Source: Coemansia sp. RSA 1804 (taxonomy: Eukaryota; Kickxellomycota; Kickxellomycetes; Kickxellales; Kickxellaceae). From it: a stretch of DNA of 38,737 bases. The notes under the pieces are model-generated. The model was not told where the DNA came from and searched no databases. It was given only the letters and a program-made list of their open reading frames with translations. The stretch's first letter is position 1. Each line of letters starts with the position of its first letter. Where the stretch lies: assembly GCA_027578815.1 (NCBI GenBank), contig JANBTH010000084.1:1-38737 (forward strand), written 5' to 3'. The position numbers and the translations under genes were made by a program. Below are positions 9,937 to 19,255 of the stretch, piece after piece.

Positions 9937-11622
9937 TCACCGCCCCATCGCCTGGCCGTCGGATCTCGGATCCGAGCCGCCCACAAGAACCCTTCCGCCG
10001 GTTCTGCTGTCTGTGTGCAGCCTTATGATCTGCCCACGCCCAAACACAGACCGCTGCAGCCCACTCACCGCGTAGACGCTGTGGCCAAGACGCCTCAGCT
10101 GGGCAGCCGTTTCCTCAGCAACGCCCTCCTCAACCGCAATGCGTCCGTCCTCCAGTTGGATTGAAATGCGCGGCGCATCCAGCGCTGCCTGCGGGCTCAT
10201 CCCGAACCGCACCATGTTCAGCAGGACCTGGAGCTGTGCCTGCGGCTGGTTGAATCCGCCCATGATTCCAAACACAATCTCCAAGTCCAAGCCTACGCCG
10301 CCGTCAGTAGTTACCAGCGCTGGGATGATAGTGTGGAATGGGCGCTTTCGCGGCGCCAGACAGTTGGCGTGGCGTGGATCCAACTGGAACAGACAGCCTC
10401 TGTCGTGCAGCGCAAACCCGCATCCGTGCGGCACAATTCCAGAGCCGAAGCTGTGGTACAGCGAGTTGACAAAGCTGCAGGCGTTGCCCTCGGCGTCAAC
10501 AACCGCAAAGTAGACAGTGTCCGATCCGCCCAGCGGCGCACCAGCCTCGACATCTGCAGCGGCACGCTTAGGGTCGAATGCCTCAGCCCGGCTTTTCAGA
10601 TACTCGCGGTCCAGAAGCCGATCCACAGGCACGTCGCCAAACCCGGGATCGCACACGTGAAGCCTCGCATCCGCAAAGGCCAGGCGGAGTGCCTCGATTA
10701 CCAGGTGCAGATGCGCAGCGCTGTTGTGGCTCATGTCAGCTACCGTCTGCTCCCCTTCCAGCTCGCGTACTATGCCAAGCGCAAGCAGCGCCGCCAGTCC
10801 GCCGCCGTTTGGTGCACACTCGTAGAGGCGGTGGCCCTGGTACGCAATGGACACTGGCTCCTCGCAGCTGCTCGTATGACTGCGCAGATCGCTGTGCGCC
10901 AGAACCCCGCCGCAACGACGCACGCTGTTGACAATTGCATCGGCAACCGAGCCTTCATAGAAGCCTCTCTTTCCGTGCTTGGCCACCAGACGCAGCGTAT
11001 GCGCCAGTGTTGGGTTGCGGAACAGCTGTCCTACCTCCGGGCCTTTGCCGTCGACCAGCAGCTCTTCACCATCGGGTATCGCCGTAGTCCGCAGAAGCTC
11101 AGCAGCATCACGCCAGAACGGCGCGGTCAGCTCGGCAACTGGGAAGCCCTCGGCTGCAAGCTCCACCGCCGGCTGAAGGATGTCCTCCAGTGCAATACGT
11201 CCCAAACCAAACCGCTCGACTGTATCGATCCACCCCGCCACCGCGCCGGGGACCGTGACTGCGTGTACACTGTGCGCTGGAATCGCGTCTCCATCAATCC
11301 CAAACTCTGTTCGCAGCCTTTCCACTGTCAGCGCCTCCGGTACACGCCCAGACCCATTCAGCCCGTGTACTGTTTTGTCGCTAGCACGGTAGAACAGGCA
11401 GAAGCAGTCGCCGCCAACTCCAGTCGAAAACGGCTCCGTCACGCCAAGCGCCGCCGCAACCGCAACCGCCGCATCCGCCGCATTGCCGCCCTGCTCAAGG
11501 ATCCGAACACCCGCCTGGCTAGCCAGCGGCTGTGTCGATGCAACCATGTAGTGTGTTCCGTAGACTGCCGAGCGCCGCGAGATGTATGGTACATCGGCGT
11601 TGGTTTCAACTGTTGATGTCAT
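9937..11622 (-). CDS. Gamma-glutamyltransferase/glutathione hydrolase-like Ntn-hydrolase, cytosolic type
   Basis: 561 residues, single exon, ATG at 11622. GGT-family enzymes self-cleave before a catalytic Thr and then hydrolyse or transfer the gamma-glutamyl group of glutathione and related compounds. The large-subunit half has VASTQPLASQAG, ILEQGGNAADAAVA and the GVGGDCF block. The nucleophile is the Thr in GGSDTVYFAVVD (about residue 369), the start of the small subunit, followed by NSLYHSFGSGIV and, further on, a typical FHTIIPALVT block. There is no signal peptide or N-terminal membrane anchor, unlike yeast Ecm38 or human GGT1. This resembles the bacterial YwrD-like branch and suggests a cytosolic enzyme, perhaps not a classical transpeptidase. 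Substrate is unknown. The gene is intronless, as are most neighbours. Confidence 0.93.
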   Translation of the reverse strand: MTSTVETNADVPYISRRSAVYGTHYMVASTQPLASQAGVRILEQGGNAADAAVAVAAALGVTEPFSTGVGGDCFCLFYRASDKTVHGLNGSGRVPEALTVERLRTEFGIDGDAIPAHSVHAVTVPGAVAGWIDTVERFGLGRIALEDILQPAVELAAEGFPVAELTAPFWRDAAELLRTTAIPDGEELLVDGKGPEVGQLFRNPTLAHTLRLVAKHGKRGFYEGSVADAIVNSVRRCGGVLAHSDLRSHTSSCEEPVSIAYQGHRLYECAPNGGGLAALLALGIVRELEGEQTVADMSHNSAAHLHLVIEALRLAFADARLHVCDPGFGDVPVDRLLDREYLKSRAEAFDPKRAAADVEAGAPLGGSDTVYFAVVDAEGNACSFVNSLYHSFGSGIVPHGCGFALHDRGCLFQLDPRHANCLAPRKRPFHTIIPALVTTDGGVGLDLEIVFGIMGGFNQPQAQLQVLLNMVRFGMSPQAALDAPRISIQLEDGRIAVEEGVAEETAAQLRRLGHSVYAVSGLQRSVFGRGQIIRLHTDSRTGGRVLVGGSDPRSDGQAMGR

Positions 11623-12033
11623 CTCTTATCCATCTGGCTCCCGTGTCCCTTAGGGCAGACTGAATGCCAACAGAGAATGCGAGTGCGAAATGTAAATGTC
11701 AATTTAATTGAGAGTTTGACGGAGAAAGAAAGGAGAAAGTGAGAAAATAAGATCTGTGGAGGAAGATGGAGAACAAAGCATATCGCCACAGAAAAAAAAA
11801 CGCTAACGCCAACAATCGCCGCTCGTCCTGACTTTTTATTCTGCTAGAAGACGAGTAGGATCCATGTTGATCGCGGTTCGTTTGGTTAGGATACATGCGG
11901 AATGTGGGTTTTAAACTCGGAGATAGAGAAAGTACAGAAAAGCGCTGCCCTGTACTACACAGCACAGGGTAAACAAATGACAAACAAGGATCTAGACTAC
12001 ACAAGAGCTCGTTTTGCGCGCACTACGACGCAG
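11623..12033. other. Intergenic region upstream of the GGT-like gene
   Basis: 411 bp holding the promoter of the GGT-like gene and the 3' UTR of the Ssh4-like gene, both on the minus strand. It is AT-rich and purine-rich near 11715-11800. I see no gene in it. Confidence 0.5.
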
Positions 12034-13581
12034 TTAGTATGAGGATGCCGATGACGACGACGATGCGTTTTGGGCGGCGTCTGGATCCAATGGCTCCAAC
12101 AGCTCCGGGCTCTTGTTCCGGTAGCTCACCACTGGCTCCAGCGAAGTGGAGCCCGCCTCAAGCAGCTGCATGGCAATCGGATCCTCTTTCTGATACTGCG
12201 GCGGCTTGTGCACGTTGAGCGGTCTCCTGCCGCCGGCGCGCCGGATGCTCCGTGGTCCAGCTACAGGCACCGGAGCAGTGCTGCTGTGGTCGTCAATGTT
12301 GATCACAGTGCTTTCCTCCAGAATGTCACCACCGCCTGCTGTTGTTGGTGCTGCTGACTCCGTTTCTGCTGCTGTTGGTGATTCCGCTCGCCGAATCCGA
12401 GTCCCTCTGATGCTCGCATCGGCTGCCAGTTCGCTCGCCTCACTGCCATCCTCGTTGCTGGTGTCGTTGTCGCTCTCCTCGCCAGACGATGCAAGAGCCG
12501 TCTCCAGAAGAATGGTGTTTTGGTTGGCTCCGTAGATGGGCGGCGGCAGCATTGCTCCCTCAACAGGCCCAAATCCCCAGCGCTTGACGTTGGCCTCCAC
12601 AAACACAAAGCCTCGCTGCCCAAAGTTGGCGCTGAACGAGCATGGCCCGTCGGCCGAGATTGTTGGAAACAGATCGTAGAGCATCCCAGACACAATGGCC
12701 TTGAAGCGGCGCCCATTGCGCGTGAACCACACAACGCCGCTGCGTGGCTGATAGCCTATTCCCAGTATGTCGCCAACAAAGAGCCGCTCGCCAACACGAA
12801 CGCCTTTGAATGGGCTGTTCTGGTGGACAATACCATTGTTGACACAATAGCCCGTCGAGTACTTGTTCCATCCGGCCATTCTCCATGCTGGATACGGTTT
12901 TGTTGCCAGCCCAATCCACATGTTGACGTCCGTCGGCTTCTCAATCAGCTTCACCTCAAAGTAGTACACTGAGTTTGCCTTTGGCAGTGGAAGGTTCGTC
13001 TGCACGCAGTTCTCTCCTCCCATGAACAAAACCTCAGTCTTGCTCTGCAGCATGGCATTCACGTCAATGTTAACCACAAACTCCCATGCCTCCACGCCCT
13101 TTTCGCGCACAAGCGACTGCTGCTCCGGCGTTATCTGCGTATCCACGCTGCCGTACGGATACTGCCGCTCAAACGCCAGCGCAAGCTCATAGCTCTGTCG
13201 CGAGTCGTCGTCCAGCAGCATCTGGCTGCGCATCCGCTCCGACACGCCGTACTCGTCAAGTCCAAACAACCGGCGACGCACGCCCTTGAATATCTGCACA
13301 CACGCAAAGATCATTGTAACCACAAACCCAATTCCCACCACCGTTCCGCAGATTGCCACCAGAAACACTAGCACTGTCAGCAGCCCGTCGTCATCGCTAT
13401 CTGCTGTATCAATGGCACCTCTCCTGCCGCTTCTACCCTTGCTGCTCCATCGTTCGAGTATGCGCATGTGCGAGTCACTGTCTCTTGCGCCAGCAGAACC
13501 GTCTGCCTGCAACGCCTGTGCGCTTGCTGCCAGACAGAGCGCAACGGCGGCAGCCATCAGAACCCACCTTGTGCCTGCCAT
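12034..13581 (-). CDS. Ssh4/Ear1-like SPRY-domain adaptor for Rsp5 ubiquitin ligase (signal-peptide form)
   Basis: 515 residues from ATG at 13581. The longer frame upstream starts only at a TTG, whereas this ATG begins a clear signal peptide (MAGTRWVLMAAAVALCLAAS). A transmembrane helix spans about residues 66-95. The cytosolic part has the Ssh4/Ear1 hallmark FERQYPYGSVDTQITPEQ, then EKGVEAWEFVVN, and an SPRY domain at about 190-325 with NLPLPKANSVYYFEVK and GIGYQPRSGVVWFTRNGRR. Two PPxY motifs follow: PPIY at about 347-350 and PPQY further on. In yeast, Ssh4 and Ear1 recruit the HECT ligase Rsp5 through PPxY motifs to sort membrane cargo into the endosome/vacuole pathway. The same role is inferred here. 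A paralogue lies about 5.7 kb away on the plus strand. Confidence 0.92.
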   Translation of the reverse strand: MAGTRWVLMAAAVALCLAASAQALQADGSAGARDSDSHMRILERWSSKGRSGRRGAIDTADSDDDGLLTVLVFLVAICGTVVGIGFVVTMIFACVQIFKGVRRRLFGLDEYGVSERMRSQMLLDDDSRQSYELALAFERQYPYGSVDTQITPEQQSLVREKGVEAWEFVVNIDVNAMLQSKTEVLFMGGENCVQTNLPLPKANSVYYFEVKLIEKPTDVNMWIGLATKPYPAWRMAGWNKYSTGYCVNNGIVHQNSPFKGVRVGERLFVGDILGIGYQPRSGVVWFTRNGRRFKAIVSGMLYDLFPTISADGPCSFSANFGQRGFVFVEANVKRWGFGPVEGAMLPPPIYGANQNTILLETALASSGEESDNDTSNEDGSEASELAADASIRGTRIRRAESPTAAETESAAPTTAGGGDILEESTVINIDDHSSTAPVPVAGPRSIRRAGGRRPLNVHKPPQYQKEDPIAMQLLEAGSTSLEPVVSYRNKSPELLEPLDPDAAQNASSSSSASSY

Positions 13582-14250
13582 TTGTATGTCTGTGTGTCTG
13601 TCTATGCCTATGCTTATATGTATGTGCCTGTGCCGGTGTATGTTTTGCTGGCGGCTGCTGGCTTTTCTCTCTCTCTCCACGTCCCACAGGGGAGGAATAA
13701 CAACAGAAATATATGAAATAGAATAAATGTCCAGGTCCAAAAGGAGAAAAAAGCGCATCGAAAAGAGCATTATATATAGCAATGGAAAGGAAAGTGAGAA
13801 TTTACTTGGAAGAAAGAGGAAAAAAGTAAAGGCAATTGCCTATTCCTCCTCCTTACAAAGGTACAAAGCAAACAACAAGACTGTAAAGAAAGGGAAATAG
13901 AGGTAATTTGGTGGGTTTCTGCAATTTATAACCGAAAAAAAGAAGAGAAAGAAAGAGCAAACGACAGGTGGGGTGAGCGAGTGTGGATGTCAAGCTGCGC
14001 CATTCTTACTTTGAACATTCATTCCCGTGACTGGTAGCATAGTTTATGCACTTTTCGGAACTGACGCTATAATACATCATCACCATATGCGCCGTCTGCA
14101 AACAGAACTTTCCGCCTCTTTTACCTTATTCCTTCCGCTGCATTACTATCTGCCGCTTTGAGGCATAACCCCAACACAGCTAGCCACTACTTGTCTTGGC
14201 TTCCATTGTGGCCTGTTTGTGCACCGGCCTACCAAACACCGATGCAGACA
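13582..14250. other. Divergent intergenic region between the Ssh4-like gene and LTO1
   Basis: 669 bp between diverging starts. The Ssh4-like leader near 13582-13640 is TG-rich low-complexity sequence. Purine-rich stretches follow near 13790-13960. No gene or RNA is supported. Confidence 0.5.
13771..13778 (-). promoter_or_regulatory. TATA-like element for the Ssh4-like gene
   Basis: TATATATA lies about 190 bp upstream of the chosen ATG at 13581 on the minus strand, a plausible distance if the leader is of moderate length. It is based on sequence only. Confidence 0.35.
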
Positions 14251-14652
14251 ATGAGCGACGATGTCTTCGGCAAGATTGTCGATATCGAAAGCGAGTACAA
14301 GGATCGGGGATACGCCCAGGGCAAGGAGGCTGGCAAGAACGCCGGGGCTGTCGAGGGGCGGGAGCTGGGGCTTGAGCATGGCTTTGATATTGGCAAGGAT
14401 CTAGGCTTTTACCAAGGCTGGGTGCAGACGTGGCTAGACGCTGCGACTACGCAGCCTGGCCTTGTTCCCGATCGCGCGCAGAAGAAGCTGCTGGCCATCA
14501 AGGCCGTCATCGACAGCGTCCCAGCCACAAACATCGAGGGCGCGCACTTTGATGACCGTCTCAAGGAGATCCGCCAAAAGTTCAAAGTGGCATCAGCAAT
14601 GCTGGGCGTGAACATATCCGCCGAGTTGCCAACCAACTCGCTGTTCTTTTAG
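14251..14652 (+). CDS. LTO1: Lto1/ORAOV1-like Yae1-domain protein
   Basis: 133 residues from ATG at 14251 (an in-frame ATG at 14242 would add three). The central part carries the deca-GX3-type repeat of the Yae1/Lto1 family: Gly recurs every fourth residue across YAQGKEAGKNAGAVEGRELG and continues through LEHGFDIGKDLGFYQGW, close to the human ORAOV1 block. Size agrees with human ORAOV1 (137) and yeast Lto1 (141). Lto1 pairs with Yae1 as an adaptor that brings Rli1/ABCE1 to the cytosolic iron-sulfur targeting complex, so it supports ribosome recycling. The protein ends in NSLFF; fungal and animal Lto1 use an aromatic C-terminal residue for docking to that complex, usually Trp. Confidence 0.9.
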   Translation: MSDDVFGKIVDIESEYKDRGYAQGKEAGKNAGAVEGRELGLEHGFDIGKDLGFYQGWVQTWLDAATTQPGLVPDRAQKKLLAIKAVIDSVPATNIEGAHFDDRLKEIRQKFKVASAMLGVNISAELPTNSLFF

Positions 14653-14904
14653 AATTCCTTCTCCGCCTTTTGTTTTTTGTCCTCTTTTCTTCTCTATTGT
14701 TCTTTCTATTGCCAGATCCAAAGCCAATAAACTCCTCGCCCAGTCGTTGACGCCGGGAATTGTTGGCACTGACGTTGTTGTTTGTCACACAGCTGCCATA
14801 AACCCATTATCTTTTTTTCTCCGATCCTTATCTTTCTAATTTGTTGTCTCTCGCTGCTGCCATACACGCACACACGCTCAATCCAAGAACAGAATAAAAA
14901 CATC
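14653..14904. other. Intergenic region upstream of the GPD gene
   Basis: 252 bp of T-rich sequence between the LTO1 stop codon and the first possible GPD start at 14905. CT-rich tracts near 14815-14850 are typical of a fungal promoter and leader. Nothing else is seen. Confidence 0.4.
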
Positions 14905-15102
14905 ATGTTTGTTCCAGTTTATCATCGCGCTCACCGCATCCTGACTGGCATCCATCGTCATTGTTTCTTTCGCCAAAGCTCCGCACGCTCTTTCTCTTCT
15001 TTGCTTCCTACTTTGTCTCGATTTTATCCCCATCACCACTCTTCTTTATACACCTTTTCTGCTTTGTCACCAATTTCACCTTCTTTCTTTTCTACCAATT
15101 CG

Positions 15103-16574
15103 ATGGCTTCTTTAAACAAAGTCTGTATTCTTGGCTCTGGAAACTGGTACGTGTATTGCTGCCATTGTCTTGTTGATCGCCTGGTCTCGCATTTTTGTTT
15201 GAAGCACACGCAACGTGTACTTTTTTGCTGTTGTTATGAATTCGAGGCTCTTTTTTGTTTTGTGCTGTCGGTTTGCCTGATCCTCTCGTCTTTCTCAATG
15301 TTTTGCCTTTCTGCTGGGCCATCCCGGGTACCCGTTTGTGACTGTCGATTCTGGTGTGTAGGGGCTCGACTGCTGCGCGAATAATTGCAGAAAATGTTAC
15401 CAAGCTGCCCGATTTTGACGACACTGTCAACATCTGGGTTTACGAAGAGATTGTGGAAGGCAAGAAGCTAACCGAGATCATAAACATCCAGCACGAGAAT
15501 GTCAAGTAAGTTGCAGCGGCTACACTACACCTTTCTTACACCATCTGCTAAGCGCACCTTGTCTTTTTCTGCAACCCATGAATACTCTTGAAAAAATGCG
15601 ATGACAAGTCCTATAAAAGCACATTTTTCAAGCATGTTCCGAATGATCTGGATTTGCCGTGTGTTTGATCCTCTCTTCCATGTAGATATCTGCCTGGCCA
15701 TAAGCTCCCTAACAATGTGGTTGCCACTCCCGATGCTGCCGAGGTCGTCAAGGATGCAACCCACATAGTCGTCGTCATTCCGCACCAGTTTATTGAACAT
15801 CTTCTGGATAGGATCCATGGTAGCATCCGCCCCGATGCAAGAGCTATATCTCTTATAAAGGGGATTGGGATCAGCAGCCAGGGAATGACCACAATGACGC
15901 AGATCATCCACCGCACGCTTGCCATACCGGTGTCATCGCTCAGCGGCGCGAACATTGCAAACGAGATAGCAGAGAAAAAGTACTGCGAGACAACTATCGG
16001 CTGTAGTGATCCAGACGAAGCGATTGTGTGGAGATCGCTCTTCAACACGCCCTACTTCCGAGTCAACTGTGTGAGCGATGTCATTGGCGTTGAGTTCTGT
16101 GGTGCGCTGAAGAACGTCGTTGCGGTTGGAGCAGGGTTCATTGACGGGCTTGGCTTGGGCAACAACACAAAGGCCGCGATAATCCGCATCGGGTTTCTTG
16201 AGATGCGCCGTCTGGCAATGCACATCTCAGGCGCTCAGATACAAGAGTCGACGTTTATGGAAAGCTGTGGGATTGCTGACGTGATTACCACCTGCTATGG
16301 CGGCCGCAACCGCCGTCTTGCCGAGGAGTTTGTCAAGACCGGAAAGCCAATGTCTCAGCTGGAAAAGGAGCTTCTGAACGGCCAGAAGCTTCAGGGTTAT
16401 CTAACAGCTGACGAAGTCCACTCGTACATTGACAGCTGCGGAGTCACAGATCACTTTCCTTTATTCACAAACATCTACAAGATATGCTACAAAGGCAAAA
16501 CGCCCAACTCAATCTTTGACGGTCTGAATGTCGATTTTTCAAATGACACCCGTGCTCCATCACCAGCACTGTAA
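15103..16574 (+). CDS. GPD1: NAD-dependent glycerol-3-phosphate dehydrogenase, three exons
   Basis: Reduces dihydroxyacetone phosphate to glycerol 3-phosphate with NADH, feeding glycerolipid and glycerol synthesis and balancing redox. Exons are 15103..15146, 15362..15505 and 15686..16574, with donors GTACGT and GTAAGT. The product has 358 residues (human GPD1 349). The Rossmann motif CILGSGNWGSTAA is rebuilt only by joining exons 1 and 2, and NVKYLPGHKLP only by joining exons 2 and 3, which validates both introns. The catalytic-lysine block CGALKNVVAVGAGFIDGL and the GNNTKAA substrate loop are intact. The frame is also open upstream to an ATG at 14905, which would add 66 residues rich in Arg, His and Ser without any acidic residue, resembling a mitochondrial presequence. 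Both starts may be used. It converges on the E1-alpha gene with a 121 bp gap. Confidence 0.95.
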
Positions 16575-16695
16575 TCTCTTTCCCGACTAAAACATAGCTT
16601 TTTATATACCTTCAATGACTTTCAGATAAACAGGCGAGATTTAGAAACAACGTAAAAAGGCACGGAGCAGATCCAAGATGTATATATCGTTACAG

Positions 16696-18045
16696 TCAAG
16701 ATCTTGCAAACTCGTTTACTTGGTAGTAGTCGGGGTATTTTCTGGCCAGTGCTTCTATATCTGCCTTTTCTCTTTGCAGCTCCGGCGGAAGCTCTGCGTA
16801 CACTTCGTCAAACAAGTGGTGGATCGCAGGCTTCTTGAGCCTTTCTGCTGCTGCAAATGCTTCGAGAACCCTTGCCTTGGCTGATTTTGTGATCTCGGCA
16901 TCTTCGCCTTTCATCCACCAGCCCTTGTTTTCCATCCAGTTGCGCATACGAGAGATCGGGTTATCGCGCTTGCTCCAGTCCTCTACCTCCTTCTTTGAGC
17001 GATATGCCGAGGAGTCGTCGGAAGTGCTGTGGTGACTGACACGATATGTCATTGCCTCAATCAATACAGGCTTGTTCTGTTCCACAGCAATCTTTCTAGC
17101 GGCCTTTGTTGCTGCGAAGATAGCCCAGACATCATTTCCATCAACCCGAATTGTATCTATACCGTAGCCGATTCCCCTGCTCGCAATTCCATCGCCACGG
17201 TACTGTTCGATGGAGGGAGTTGATATTGCGTAGCCGTTGTTCCTGCAGTAGAATATCACAGGGCATCCCAGAGTGGCAGCCATGTTTAGCCCAGCATGGA
17301 AGTCACCTTCGCTTGCAGCACCCTCACCAAAGTAGCATATCGTGCACAGTTTGTTTCCGTCGCGCCGCATTCCATAAGCGGCACCTGCGGCCTGCGGTAT
17401 CTGTGTGGCCAACGGAGACGAGATTGTCTGGAAGCACAGCTCCTTGGTTCCGTAGTGGATAGGCATCTGTCGACCTTTCCCAAGATCCCTCTCATTCGAA
17501 AAGCACTGGTTCATAAACTGCTCAAGCGTGAATCCGCGCTGAAGCAGAACACCGGCCTCGCGATACTGGCCAAAAACGAGATCCTTTGGATCAAGCGCTG
17601 CAGCGCTGCCAATCAACGCCTCTTCACCAAAGCTCGTCATGTAGAAGCTTATCCGTCCCTGGCGCTGAGCTTCATACAGGATCTGATCCATGGCATTCAG
17701 AGTGAGCATATTCCTATACATTGCCTTTGCTTCCTCTTTTGACACCTGCGGCTCATGTGCAGGATCAAGGACGCTGCCATTGCTATCCATTACCTGGTAC
17801 GTCTGGATTGATTCAACGCTGGAGACAAACTTGAGTTCGTGCGAGTATTCAGAGTTTAGCGCGCCAGGAAACATGACTTTCTTGCGCGCAGCAGGCTGAG
17901 ATGCGGAAAAGGCAGTGTGCTTTGAAGGACTTGCACAGCTGAATGTGCGTAGCGTGTGTGACTTTGAGGCTGTAGAGCAGCTAAGAACGGTCCTTGTGAG
18001 GCGCTTGCCTGCTCCACGTTGTAATAGAGATAAGGGGGACGACAT
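16696..18045 (-). CDS. Branched-chain 2-oxoacid dehydrogenase E1 component, alpha subunit, mitochondrial
   Basis: 449 residues from ATG at 18045; an upstream extension exists only from a TTG. E1-alpha binds thiamine diphosphate and decarboxylates the 2-oxoacids of Leu, Ile and Val in the mitochondrial matrix. The N-terminus is a presequence rich in Arg, Lys and Ser with no acidic residue for about 45 residues. The ThDP motif runs from GEGAASEGDFHAGLN to CRNNGYAIS (about residues 239-270). Other family blocks are MTSFGEEALIGSAAAL and FGQYREAGVLL. The regulatory loop YRVSHHSTSDDSSAYR is intact and contains the serines that the BCKD kinase phosphorylates in animals. The ending ...LPPELQREKADIEALARKYPDYY is also typical. 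It is distinct from PDH E1-alpha. The beta subunit is not in the window. Confidence 0.95.
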   Translation of the reverse strand: MSSPLSLLQRGAGKRLTRTVLSCSTASKSHTLRTFSCASPSKHTAFSASQPAARKKVMFPGALNSEYSHELKFVSSVESIQTYQVMDSNGSVLDPAHEPQVSKEEAKAMYRNMLTLNAMDQILYEAQRQGRISFYMTSFGEEALIGSAAALDPKDLVFGQYREAGVLLQRGFTLEQFMNQCFSNERDLGKGRQMPIHYGTKELCFQTISSPLATQIPQAAGAAYGMRRDGNKLCTICYFGEGAASEGDFHAGLNMAATLGCPVIFYCRNNGYAISTPSIEQYRGDGIASRGIGYGIDTIRVDGNDVWAIFAATKAARKIAVEQNKPVLIEAMTYRVSHHSTSDDSSAYRSKKEVEDWSKRDNPISRMRNWMENKGWWMKGEDAEITKSAKARVLEAFAAAERLKKPAIHHLFDEVYAELPPELQREKADIEALARKYPDYYQVNEFARS

Positions 18046-19255
18046 TGTGGCCAGAATGGGTAGAAGAAATAGACGATCTAGGGAATAAGACAAAGGTCAG
18101 ACGCTGAGTAGCTTGTTATCAAAACAATGTGAAGGGGCGGCCAGATAGACTGGTACGCTGCAAGTGCTAGTAGATTGTTATGAGGGAAAAAAGAATAAGA
18201 AAAGGATTTCAACTGCTGGTTACCAAGCAAAGAAAGAAAGTAGAGAAGAATATGAAGAGCCCACTTTTGAGCGATTGAAAAAGCAACCACAACAAATTAT
18301 CCTTCTGCTATTGCTGTTGTTGCAAACATGCCATGGATGATGCCTACAGACTTGCTGGAGCGTGGGAAGAAAAGCAAACCAACACAGCAGATATATGTTA
18401 GGCTCTGTCTGATGTTGACAGTGCGTGGGAAACAAGCTTTGGTGAAAGTGTGTGCACGTGAGACGGAATCGGGGAAAAAGCAACTGGGAGATTCTGGATC
18501 GGTTTTGCAAAAGAAAAAAAACAAGAAATGTGAAAATGCCATTAGACACACTAGATTCATGGAATATTTCAAAGTCTGCGCTTAGACCTCCTATGGTTTA
18601 ATTCAGCTCCTGTCTGCAAAATAAAATGGTTTTAAGGCGCAGTTTGCTTTTGCAGCACATTTTCATATATTTTTATTAGACCCGCAAGAATAAGCATCGT
18701 TTATTTGAACGGGAGGGACCAGTGGTCCTGGTCCTCCTGGTAACGTCATATTTTATATTTTTTGGCACCCGTCGTTTGAAATGGACCACAGCGGACACTT
18801 TGGTCGACTATTGCCTATTAAACAGACGTTGCTGGTGCTGGTGCAAGTGGCCATTACCATCCGAGGGGCATTTGGACCAATAGCAGTTGTCCTTCCATAG
18901 AAACAAAAGTACGAAGAAAGGAAAGCGGGAATTGGTTGGTAGCAAGGATATGATTTTGTTGGTTGGTTACTGTATTCTGGCATCCGTCTTGTTCCGCTGA
19001 TAAAAAAGTGAGTAAATGCAACATTTATAATGCTTGGTGGTGGACCTCTTTGGTGCTACCGAACGGTTGTTTCGCTCCTTTACTCTCTCTCCTCTGTTGT
19101 TACTCAGTTACTGCTCTTTTCTTTATCCCCGATCTGCTGAATTAAAGGCTCGACTTTTTTATTTGCAAAGTACGGCTACAGTATCTCAAGCATTAAACAC
19201 ACCAACCAGACTCATCATCTGTGGAGACGAAACAAGCTACATCGTATCTTTGGCA
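18046..19255. other. 1.2 kb divergent intergenic region
   Basis: It lies between the E1-alpha start (minus) and the second Ssh4-like start (plus). Contents I can point to are a CACGTG E-box at 18465-18470, a 13 nt inverted repeat GGACCAGTGGTCC at 18716-18728 inside a larger imperfect hairpin, and a 39-codon ORF at 18781-18900 that matches nothing I know. The rest is AT-rich. No convincing gene is present. Confidence 0.5.
18711..18739. repeat. Inverted repeat / potential hairpin
   Basis: The palindrome GGACCAGTGGTCC (18716-18728) sits inside a longer imperfect inverted arrangement whose outer arms are GGAGGGACCA and TGGTCCTCC. It could be a dimeric transcription-factor site or a small RNA hairpin. 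Its position in the middle of a divergent promoter favours the first. Confidence 0.5.

Noticed and set aside
10333..11616. 427-codon plus-strand frame opposite the GGT-like gene
   Set aside because: It is the mirror frame of a gene with clear family motifs on the minus strand and shows no recognisable domain.
13582..13782. 67-residue extension of the first Ssh4-like protein
   Set aside because: It begins at TTG and would bury the clear signal peptide that starts at ATG 13581.
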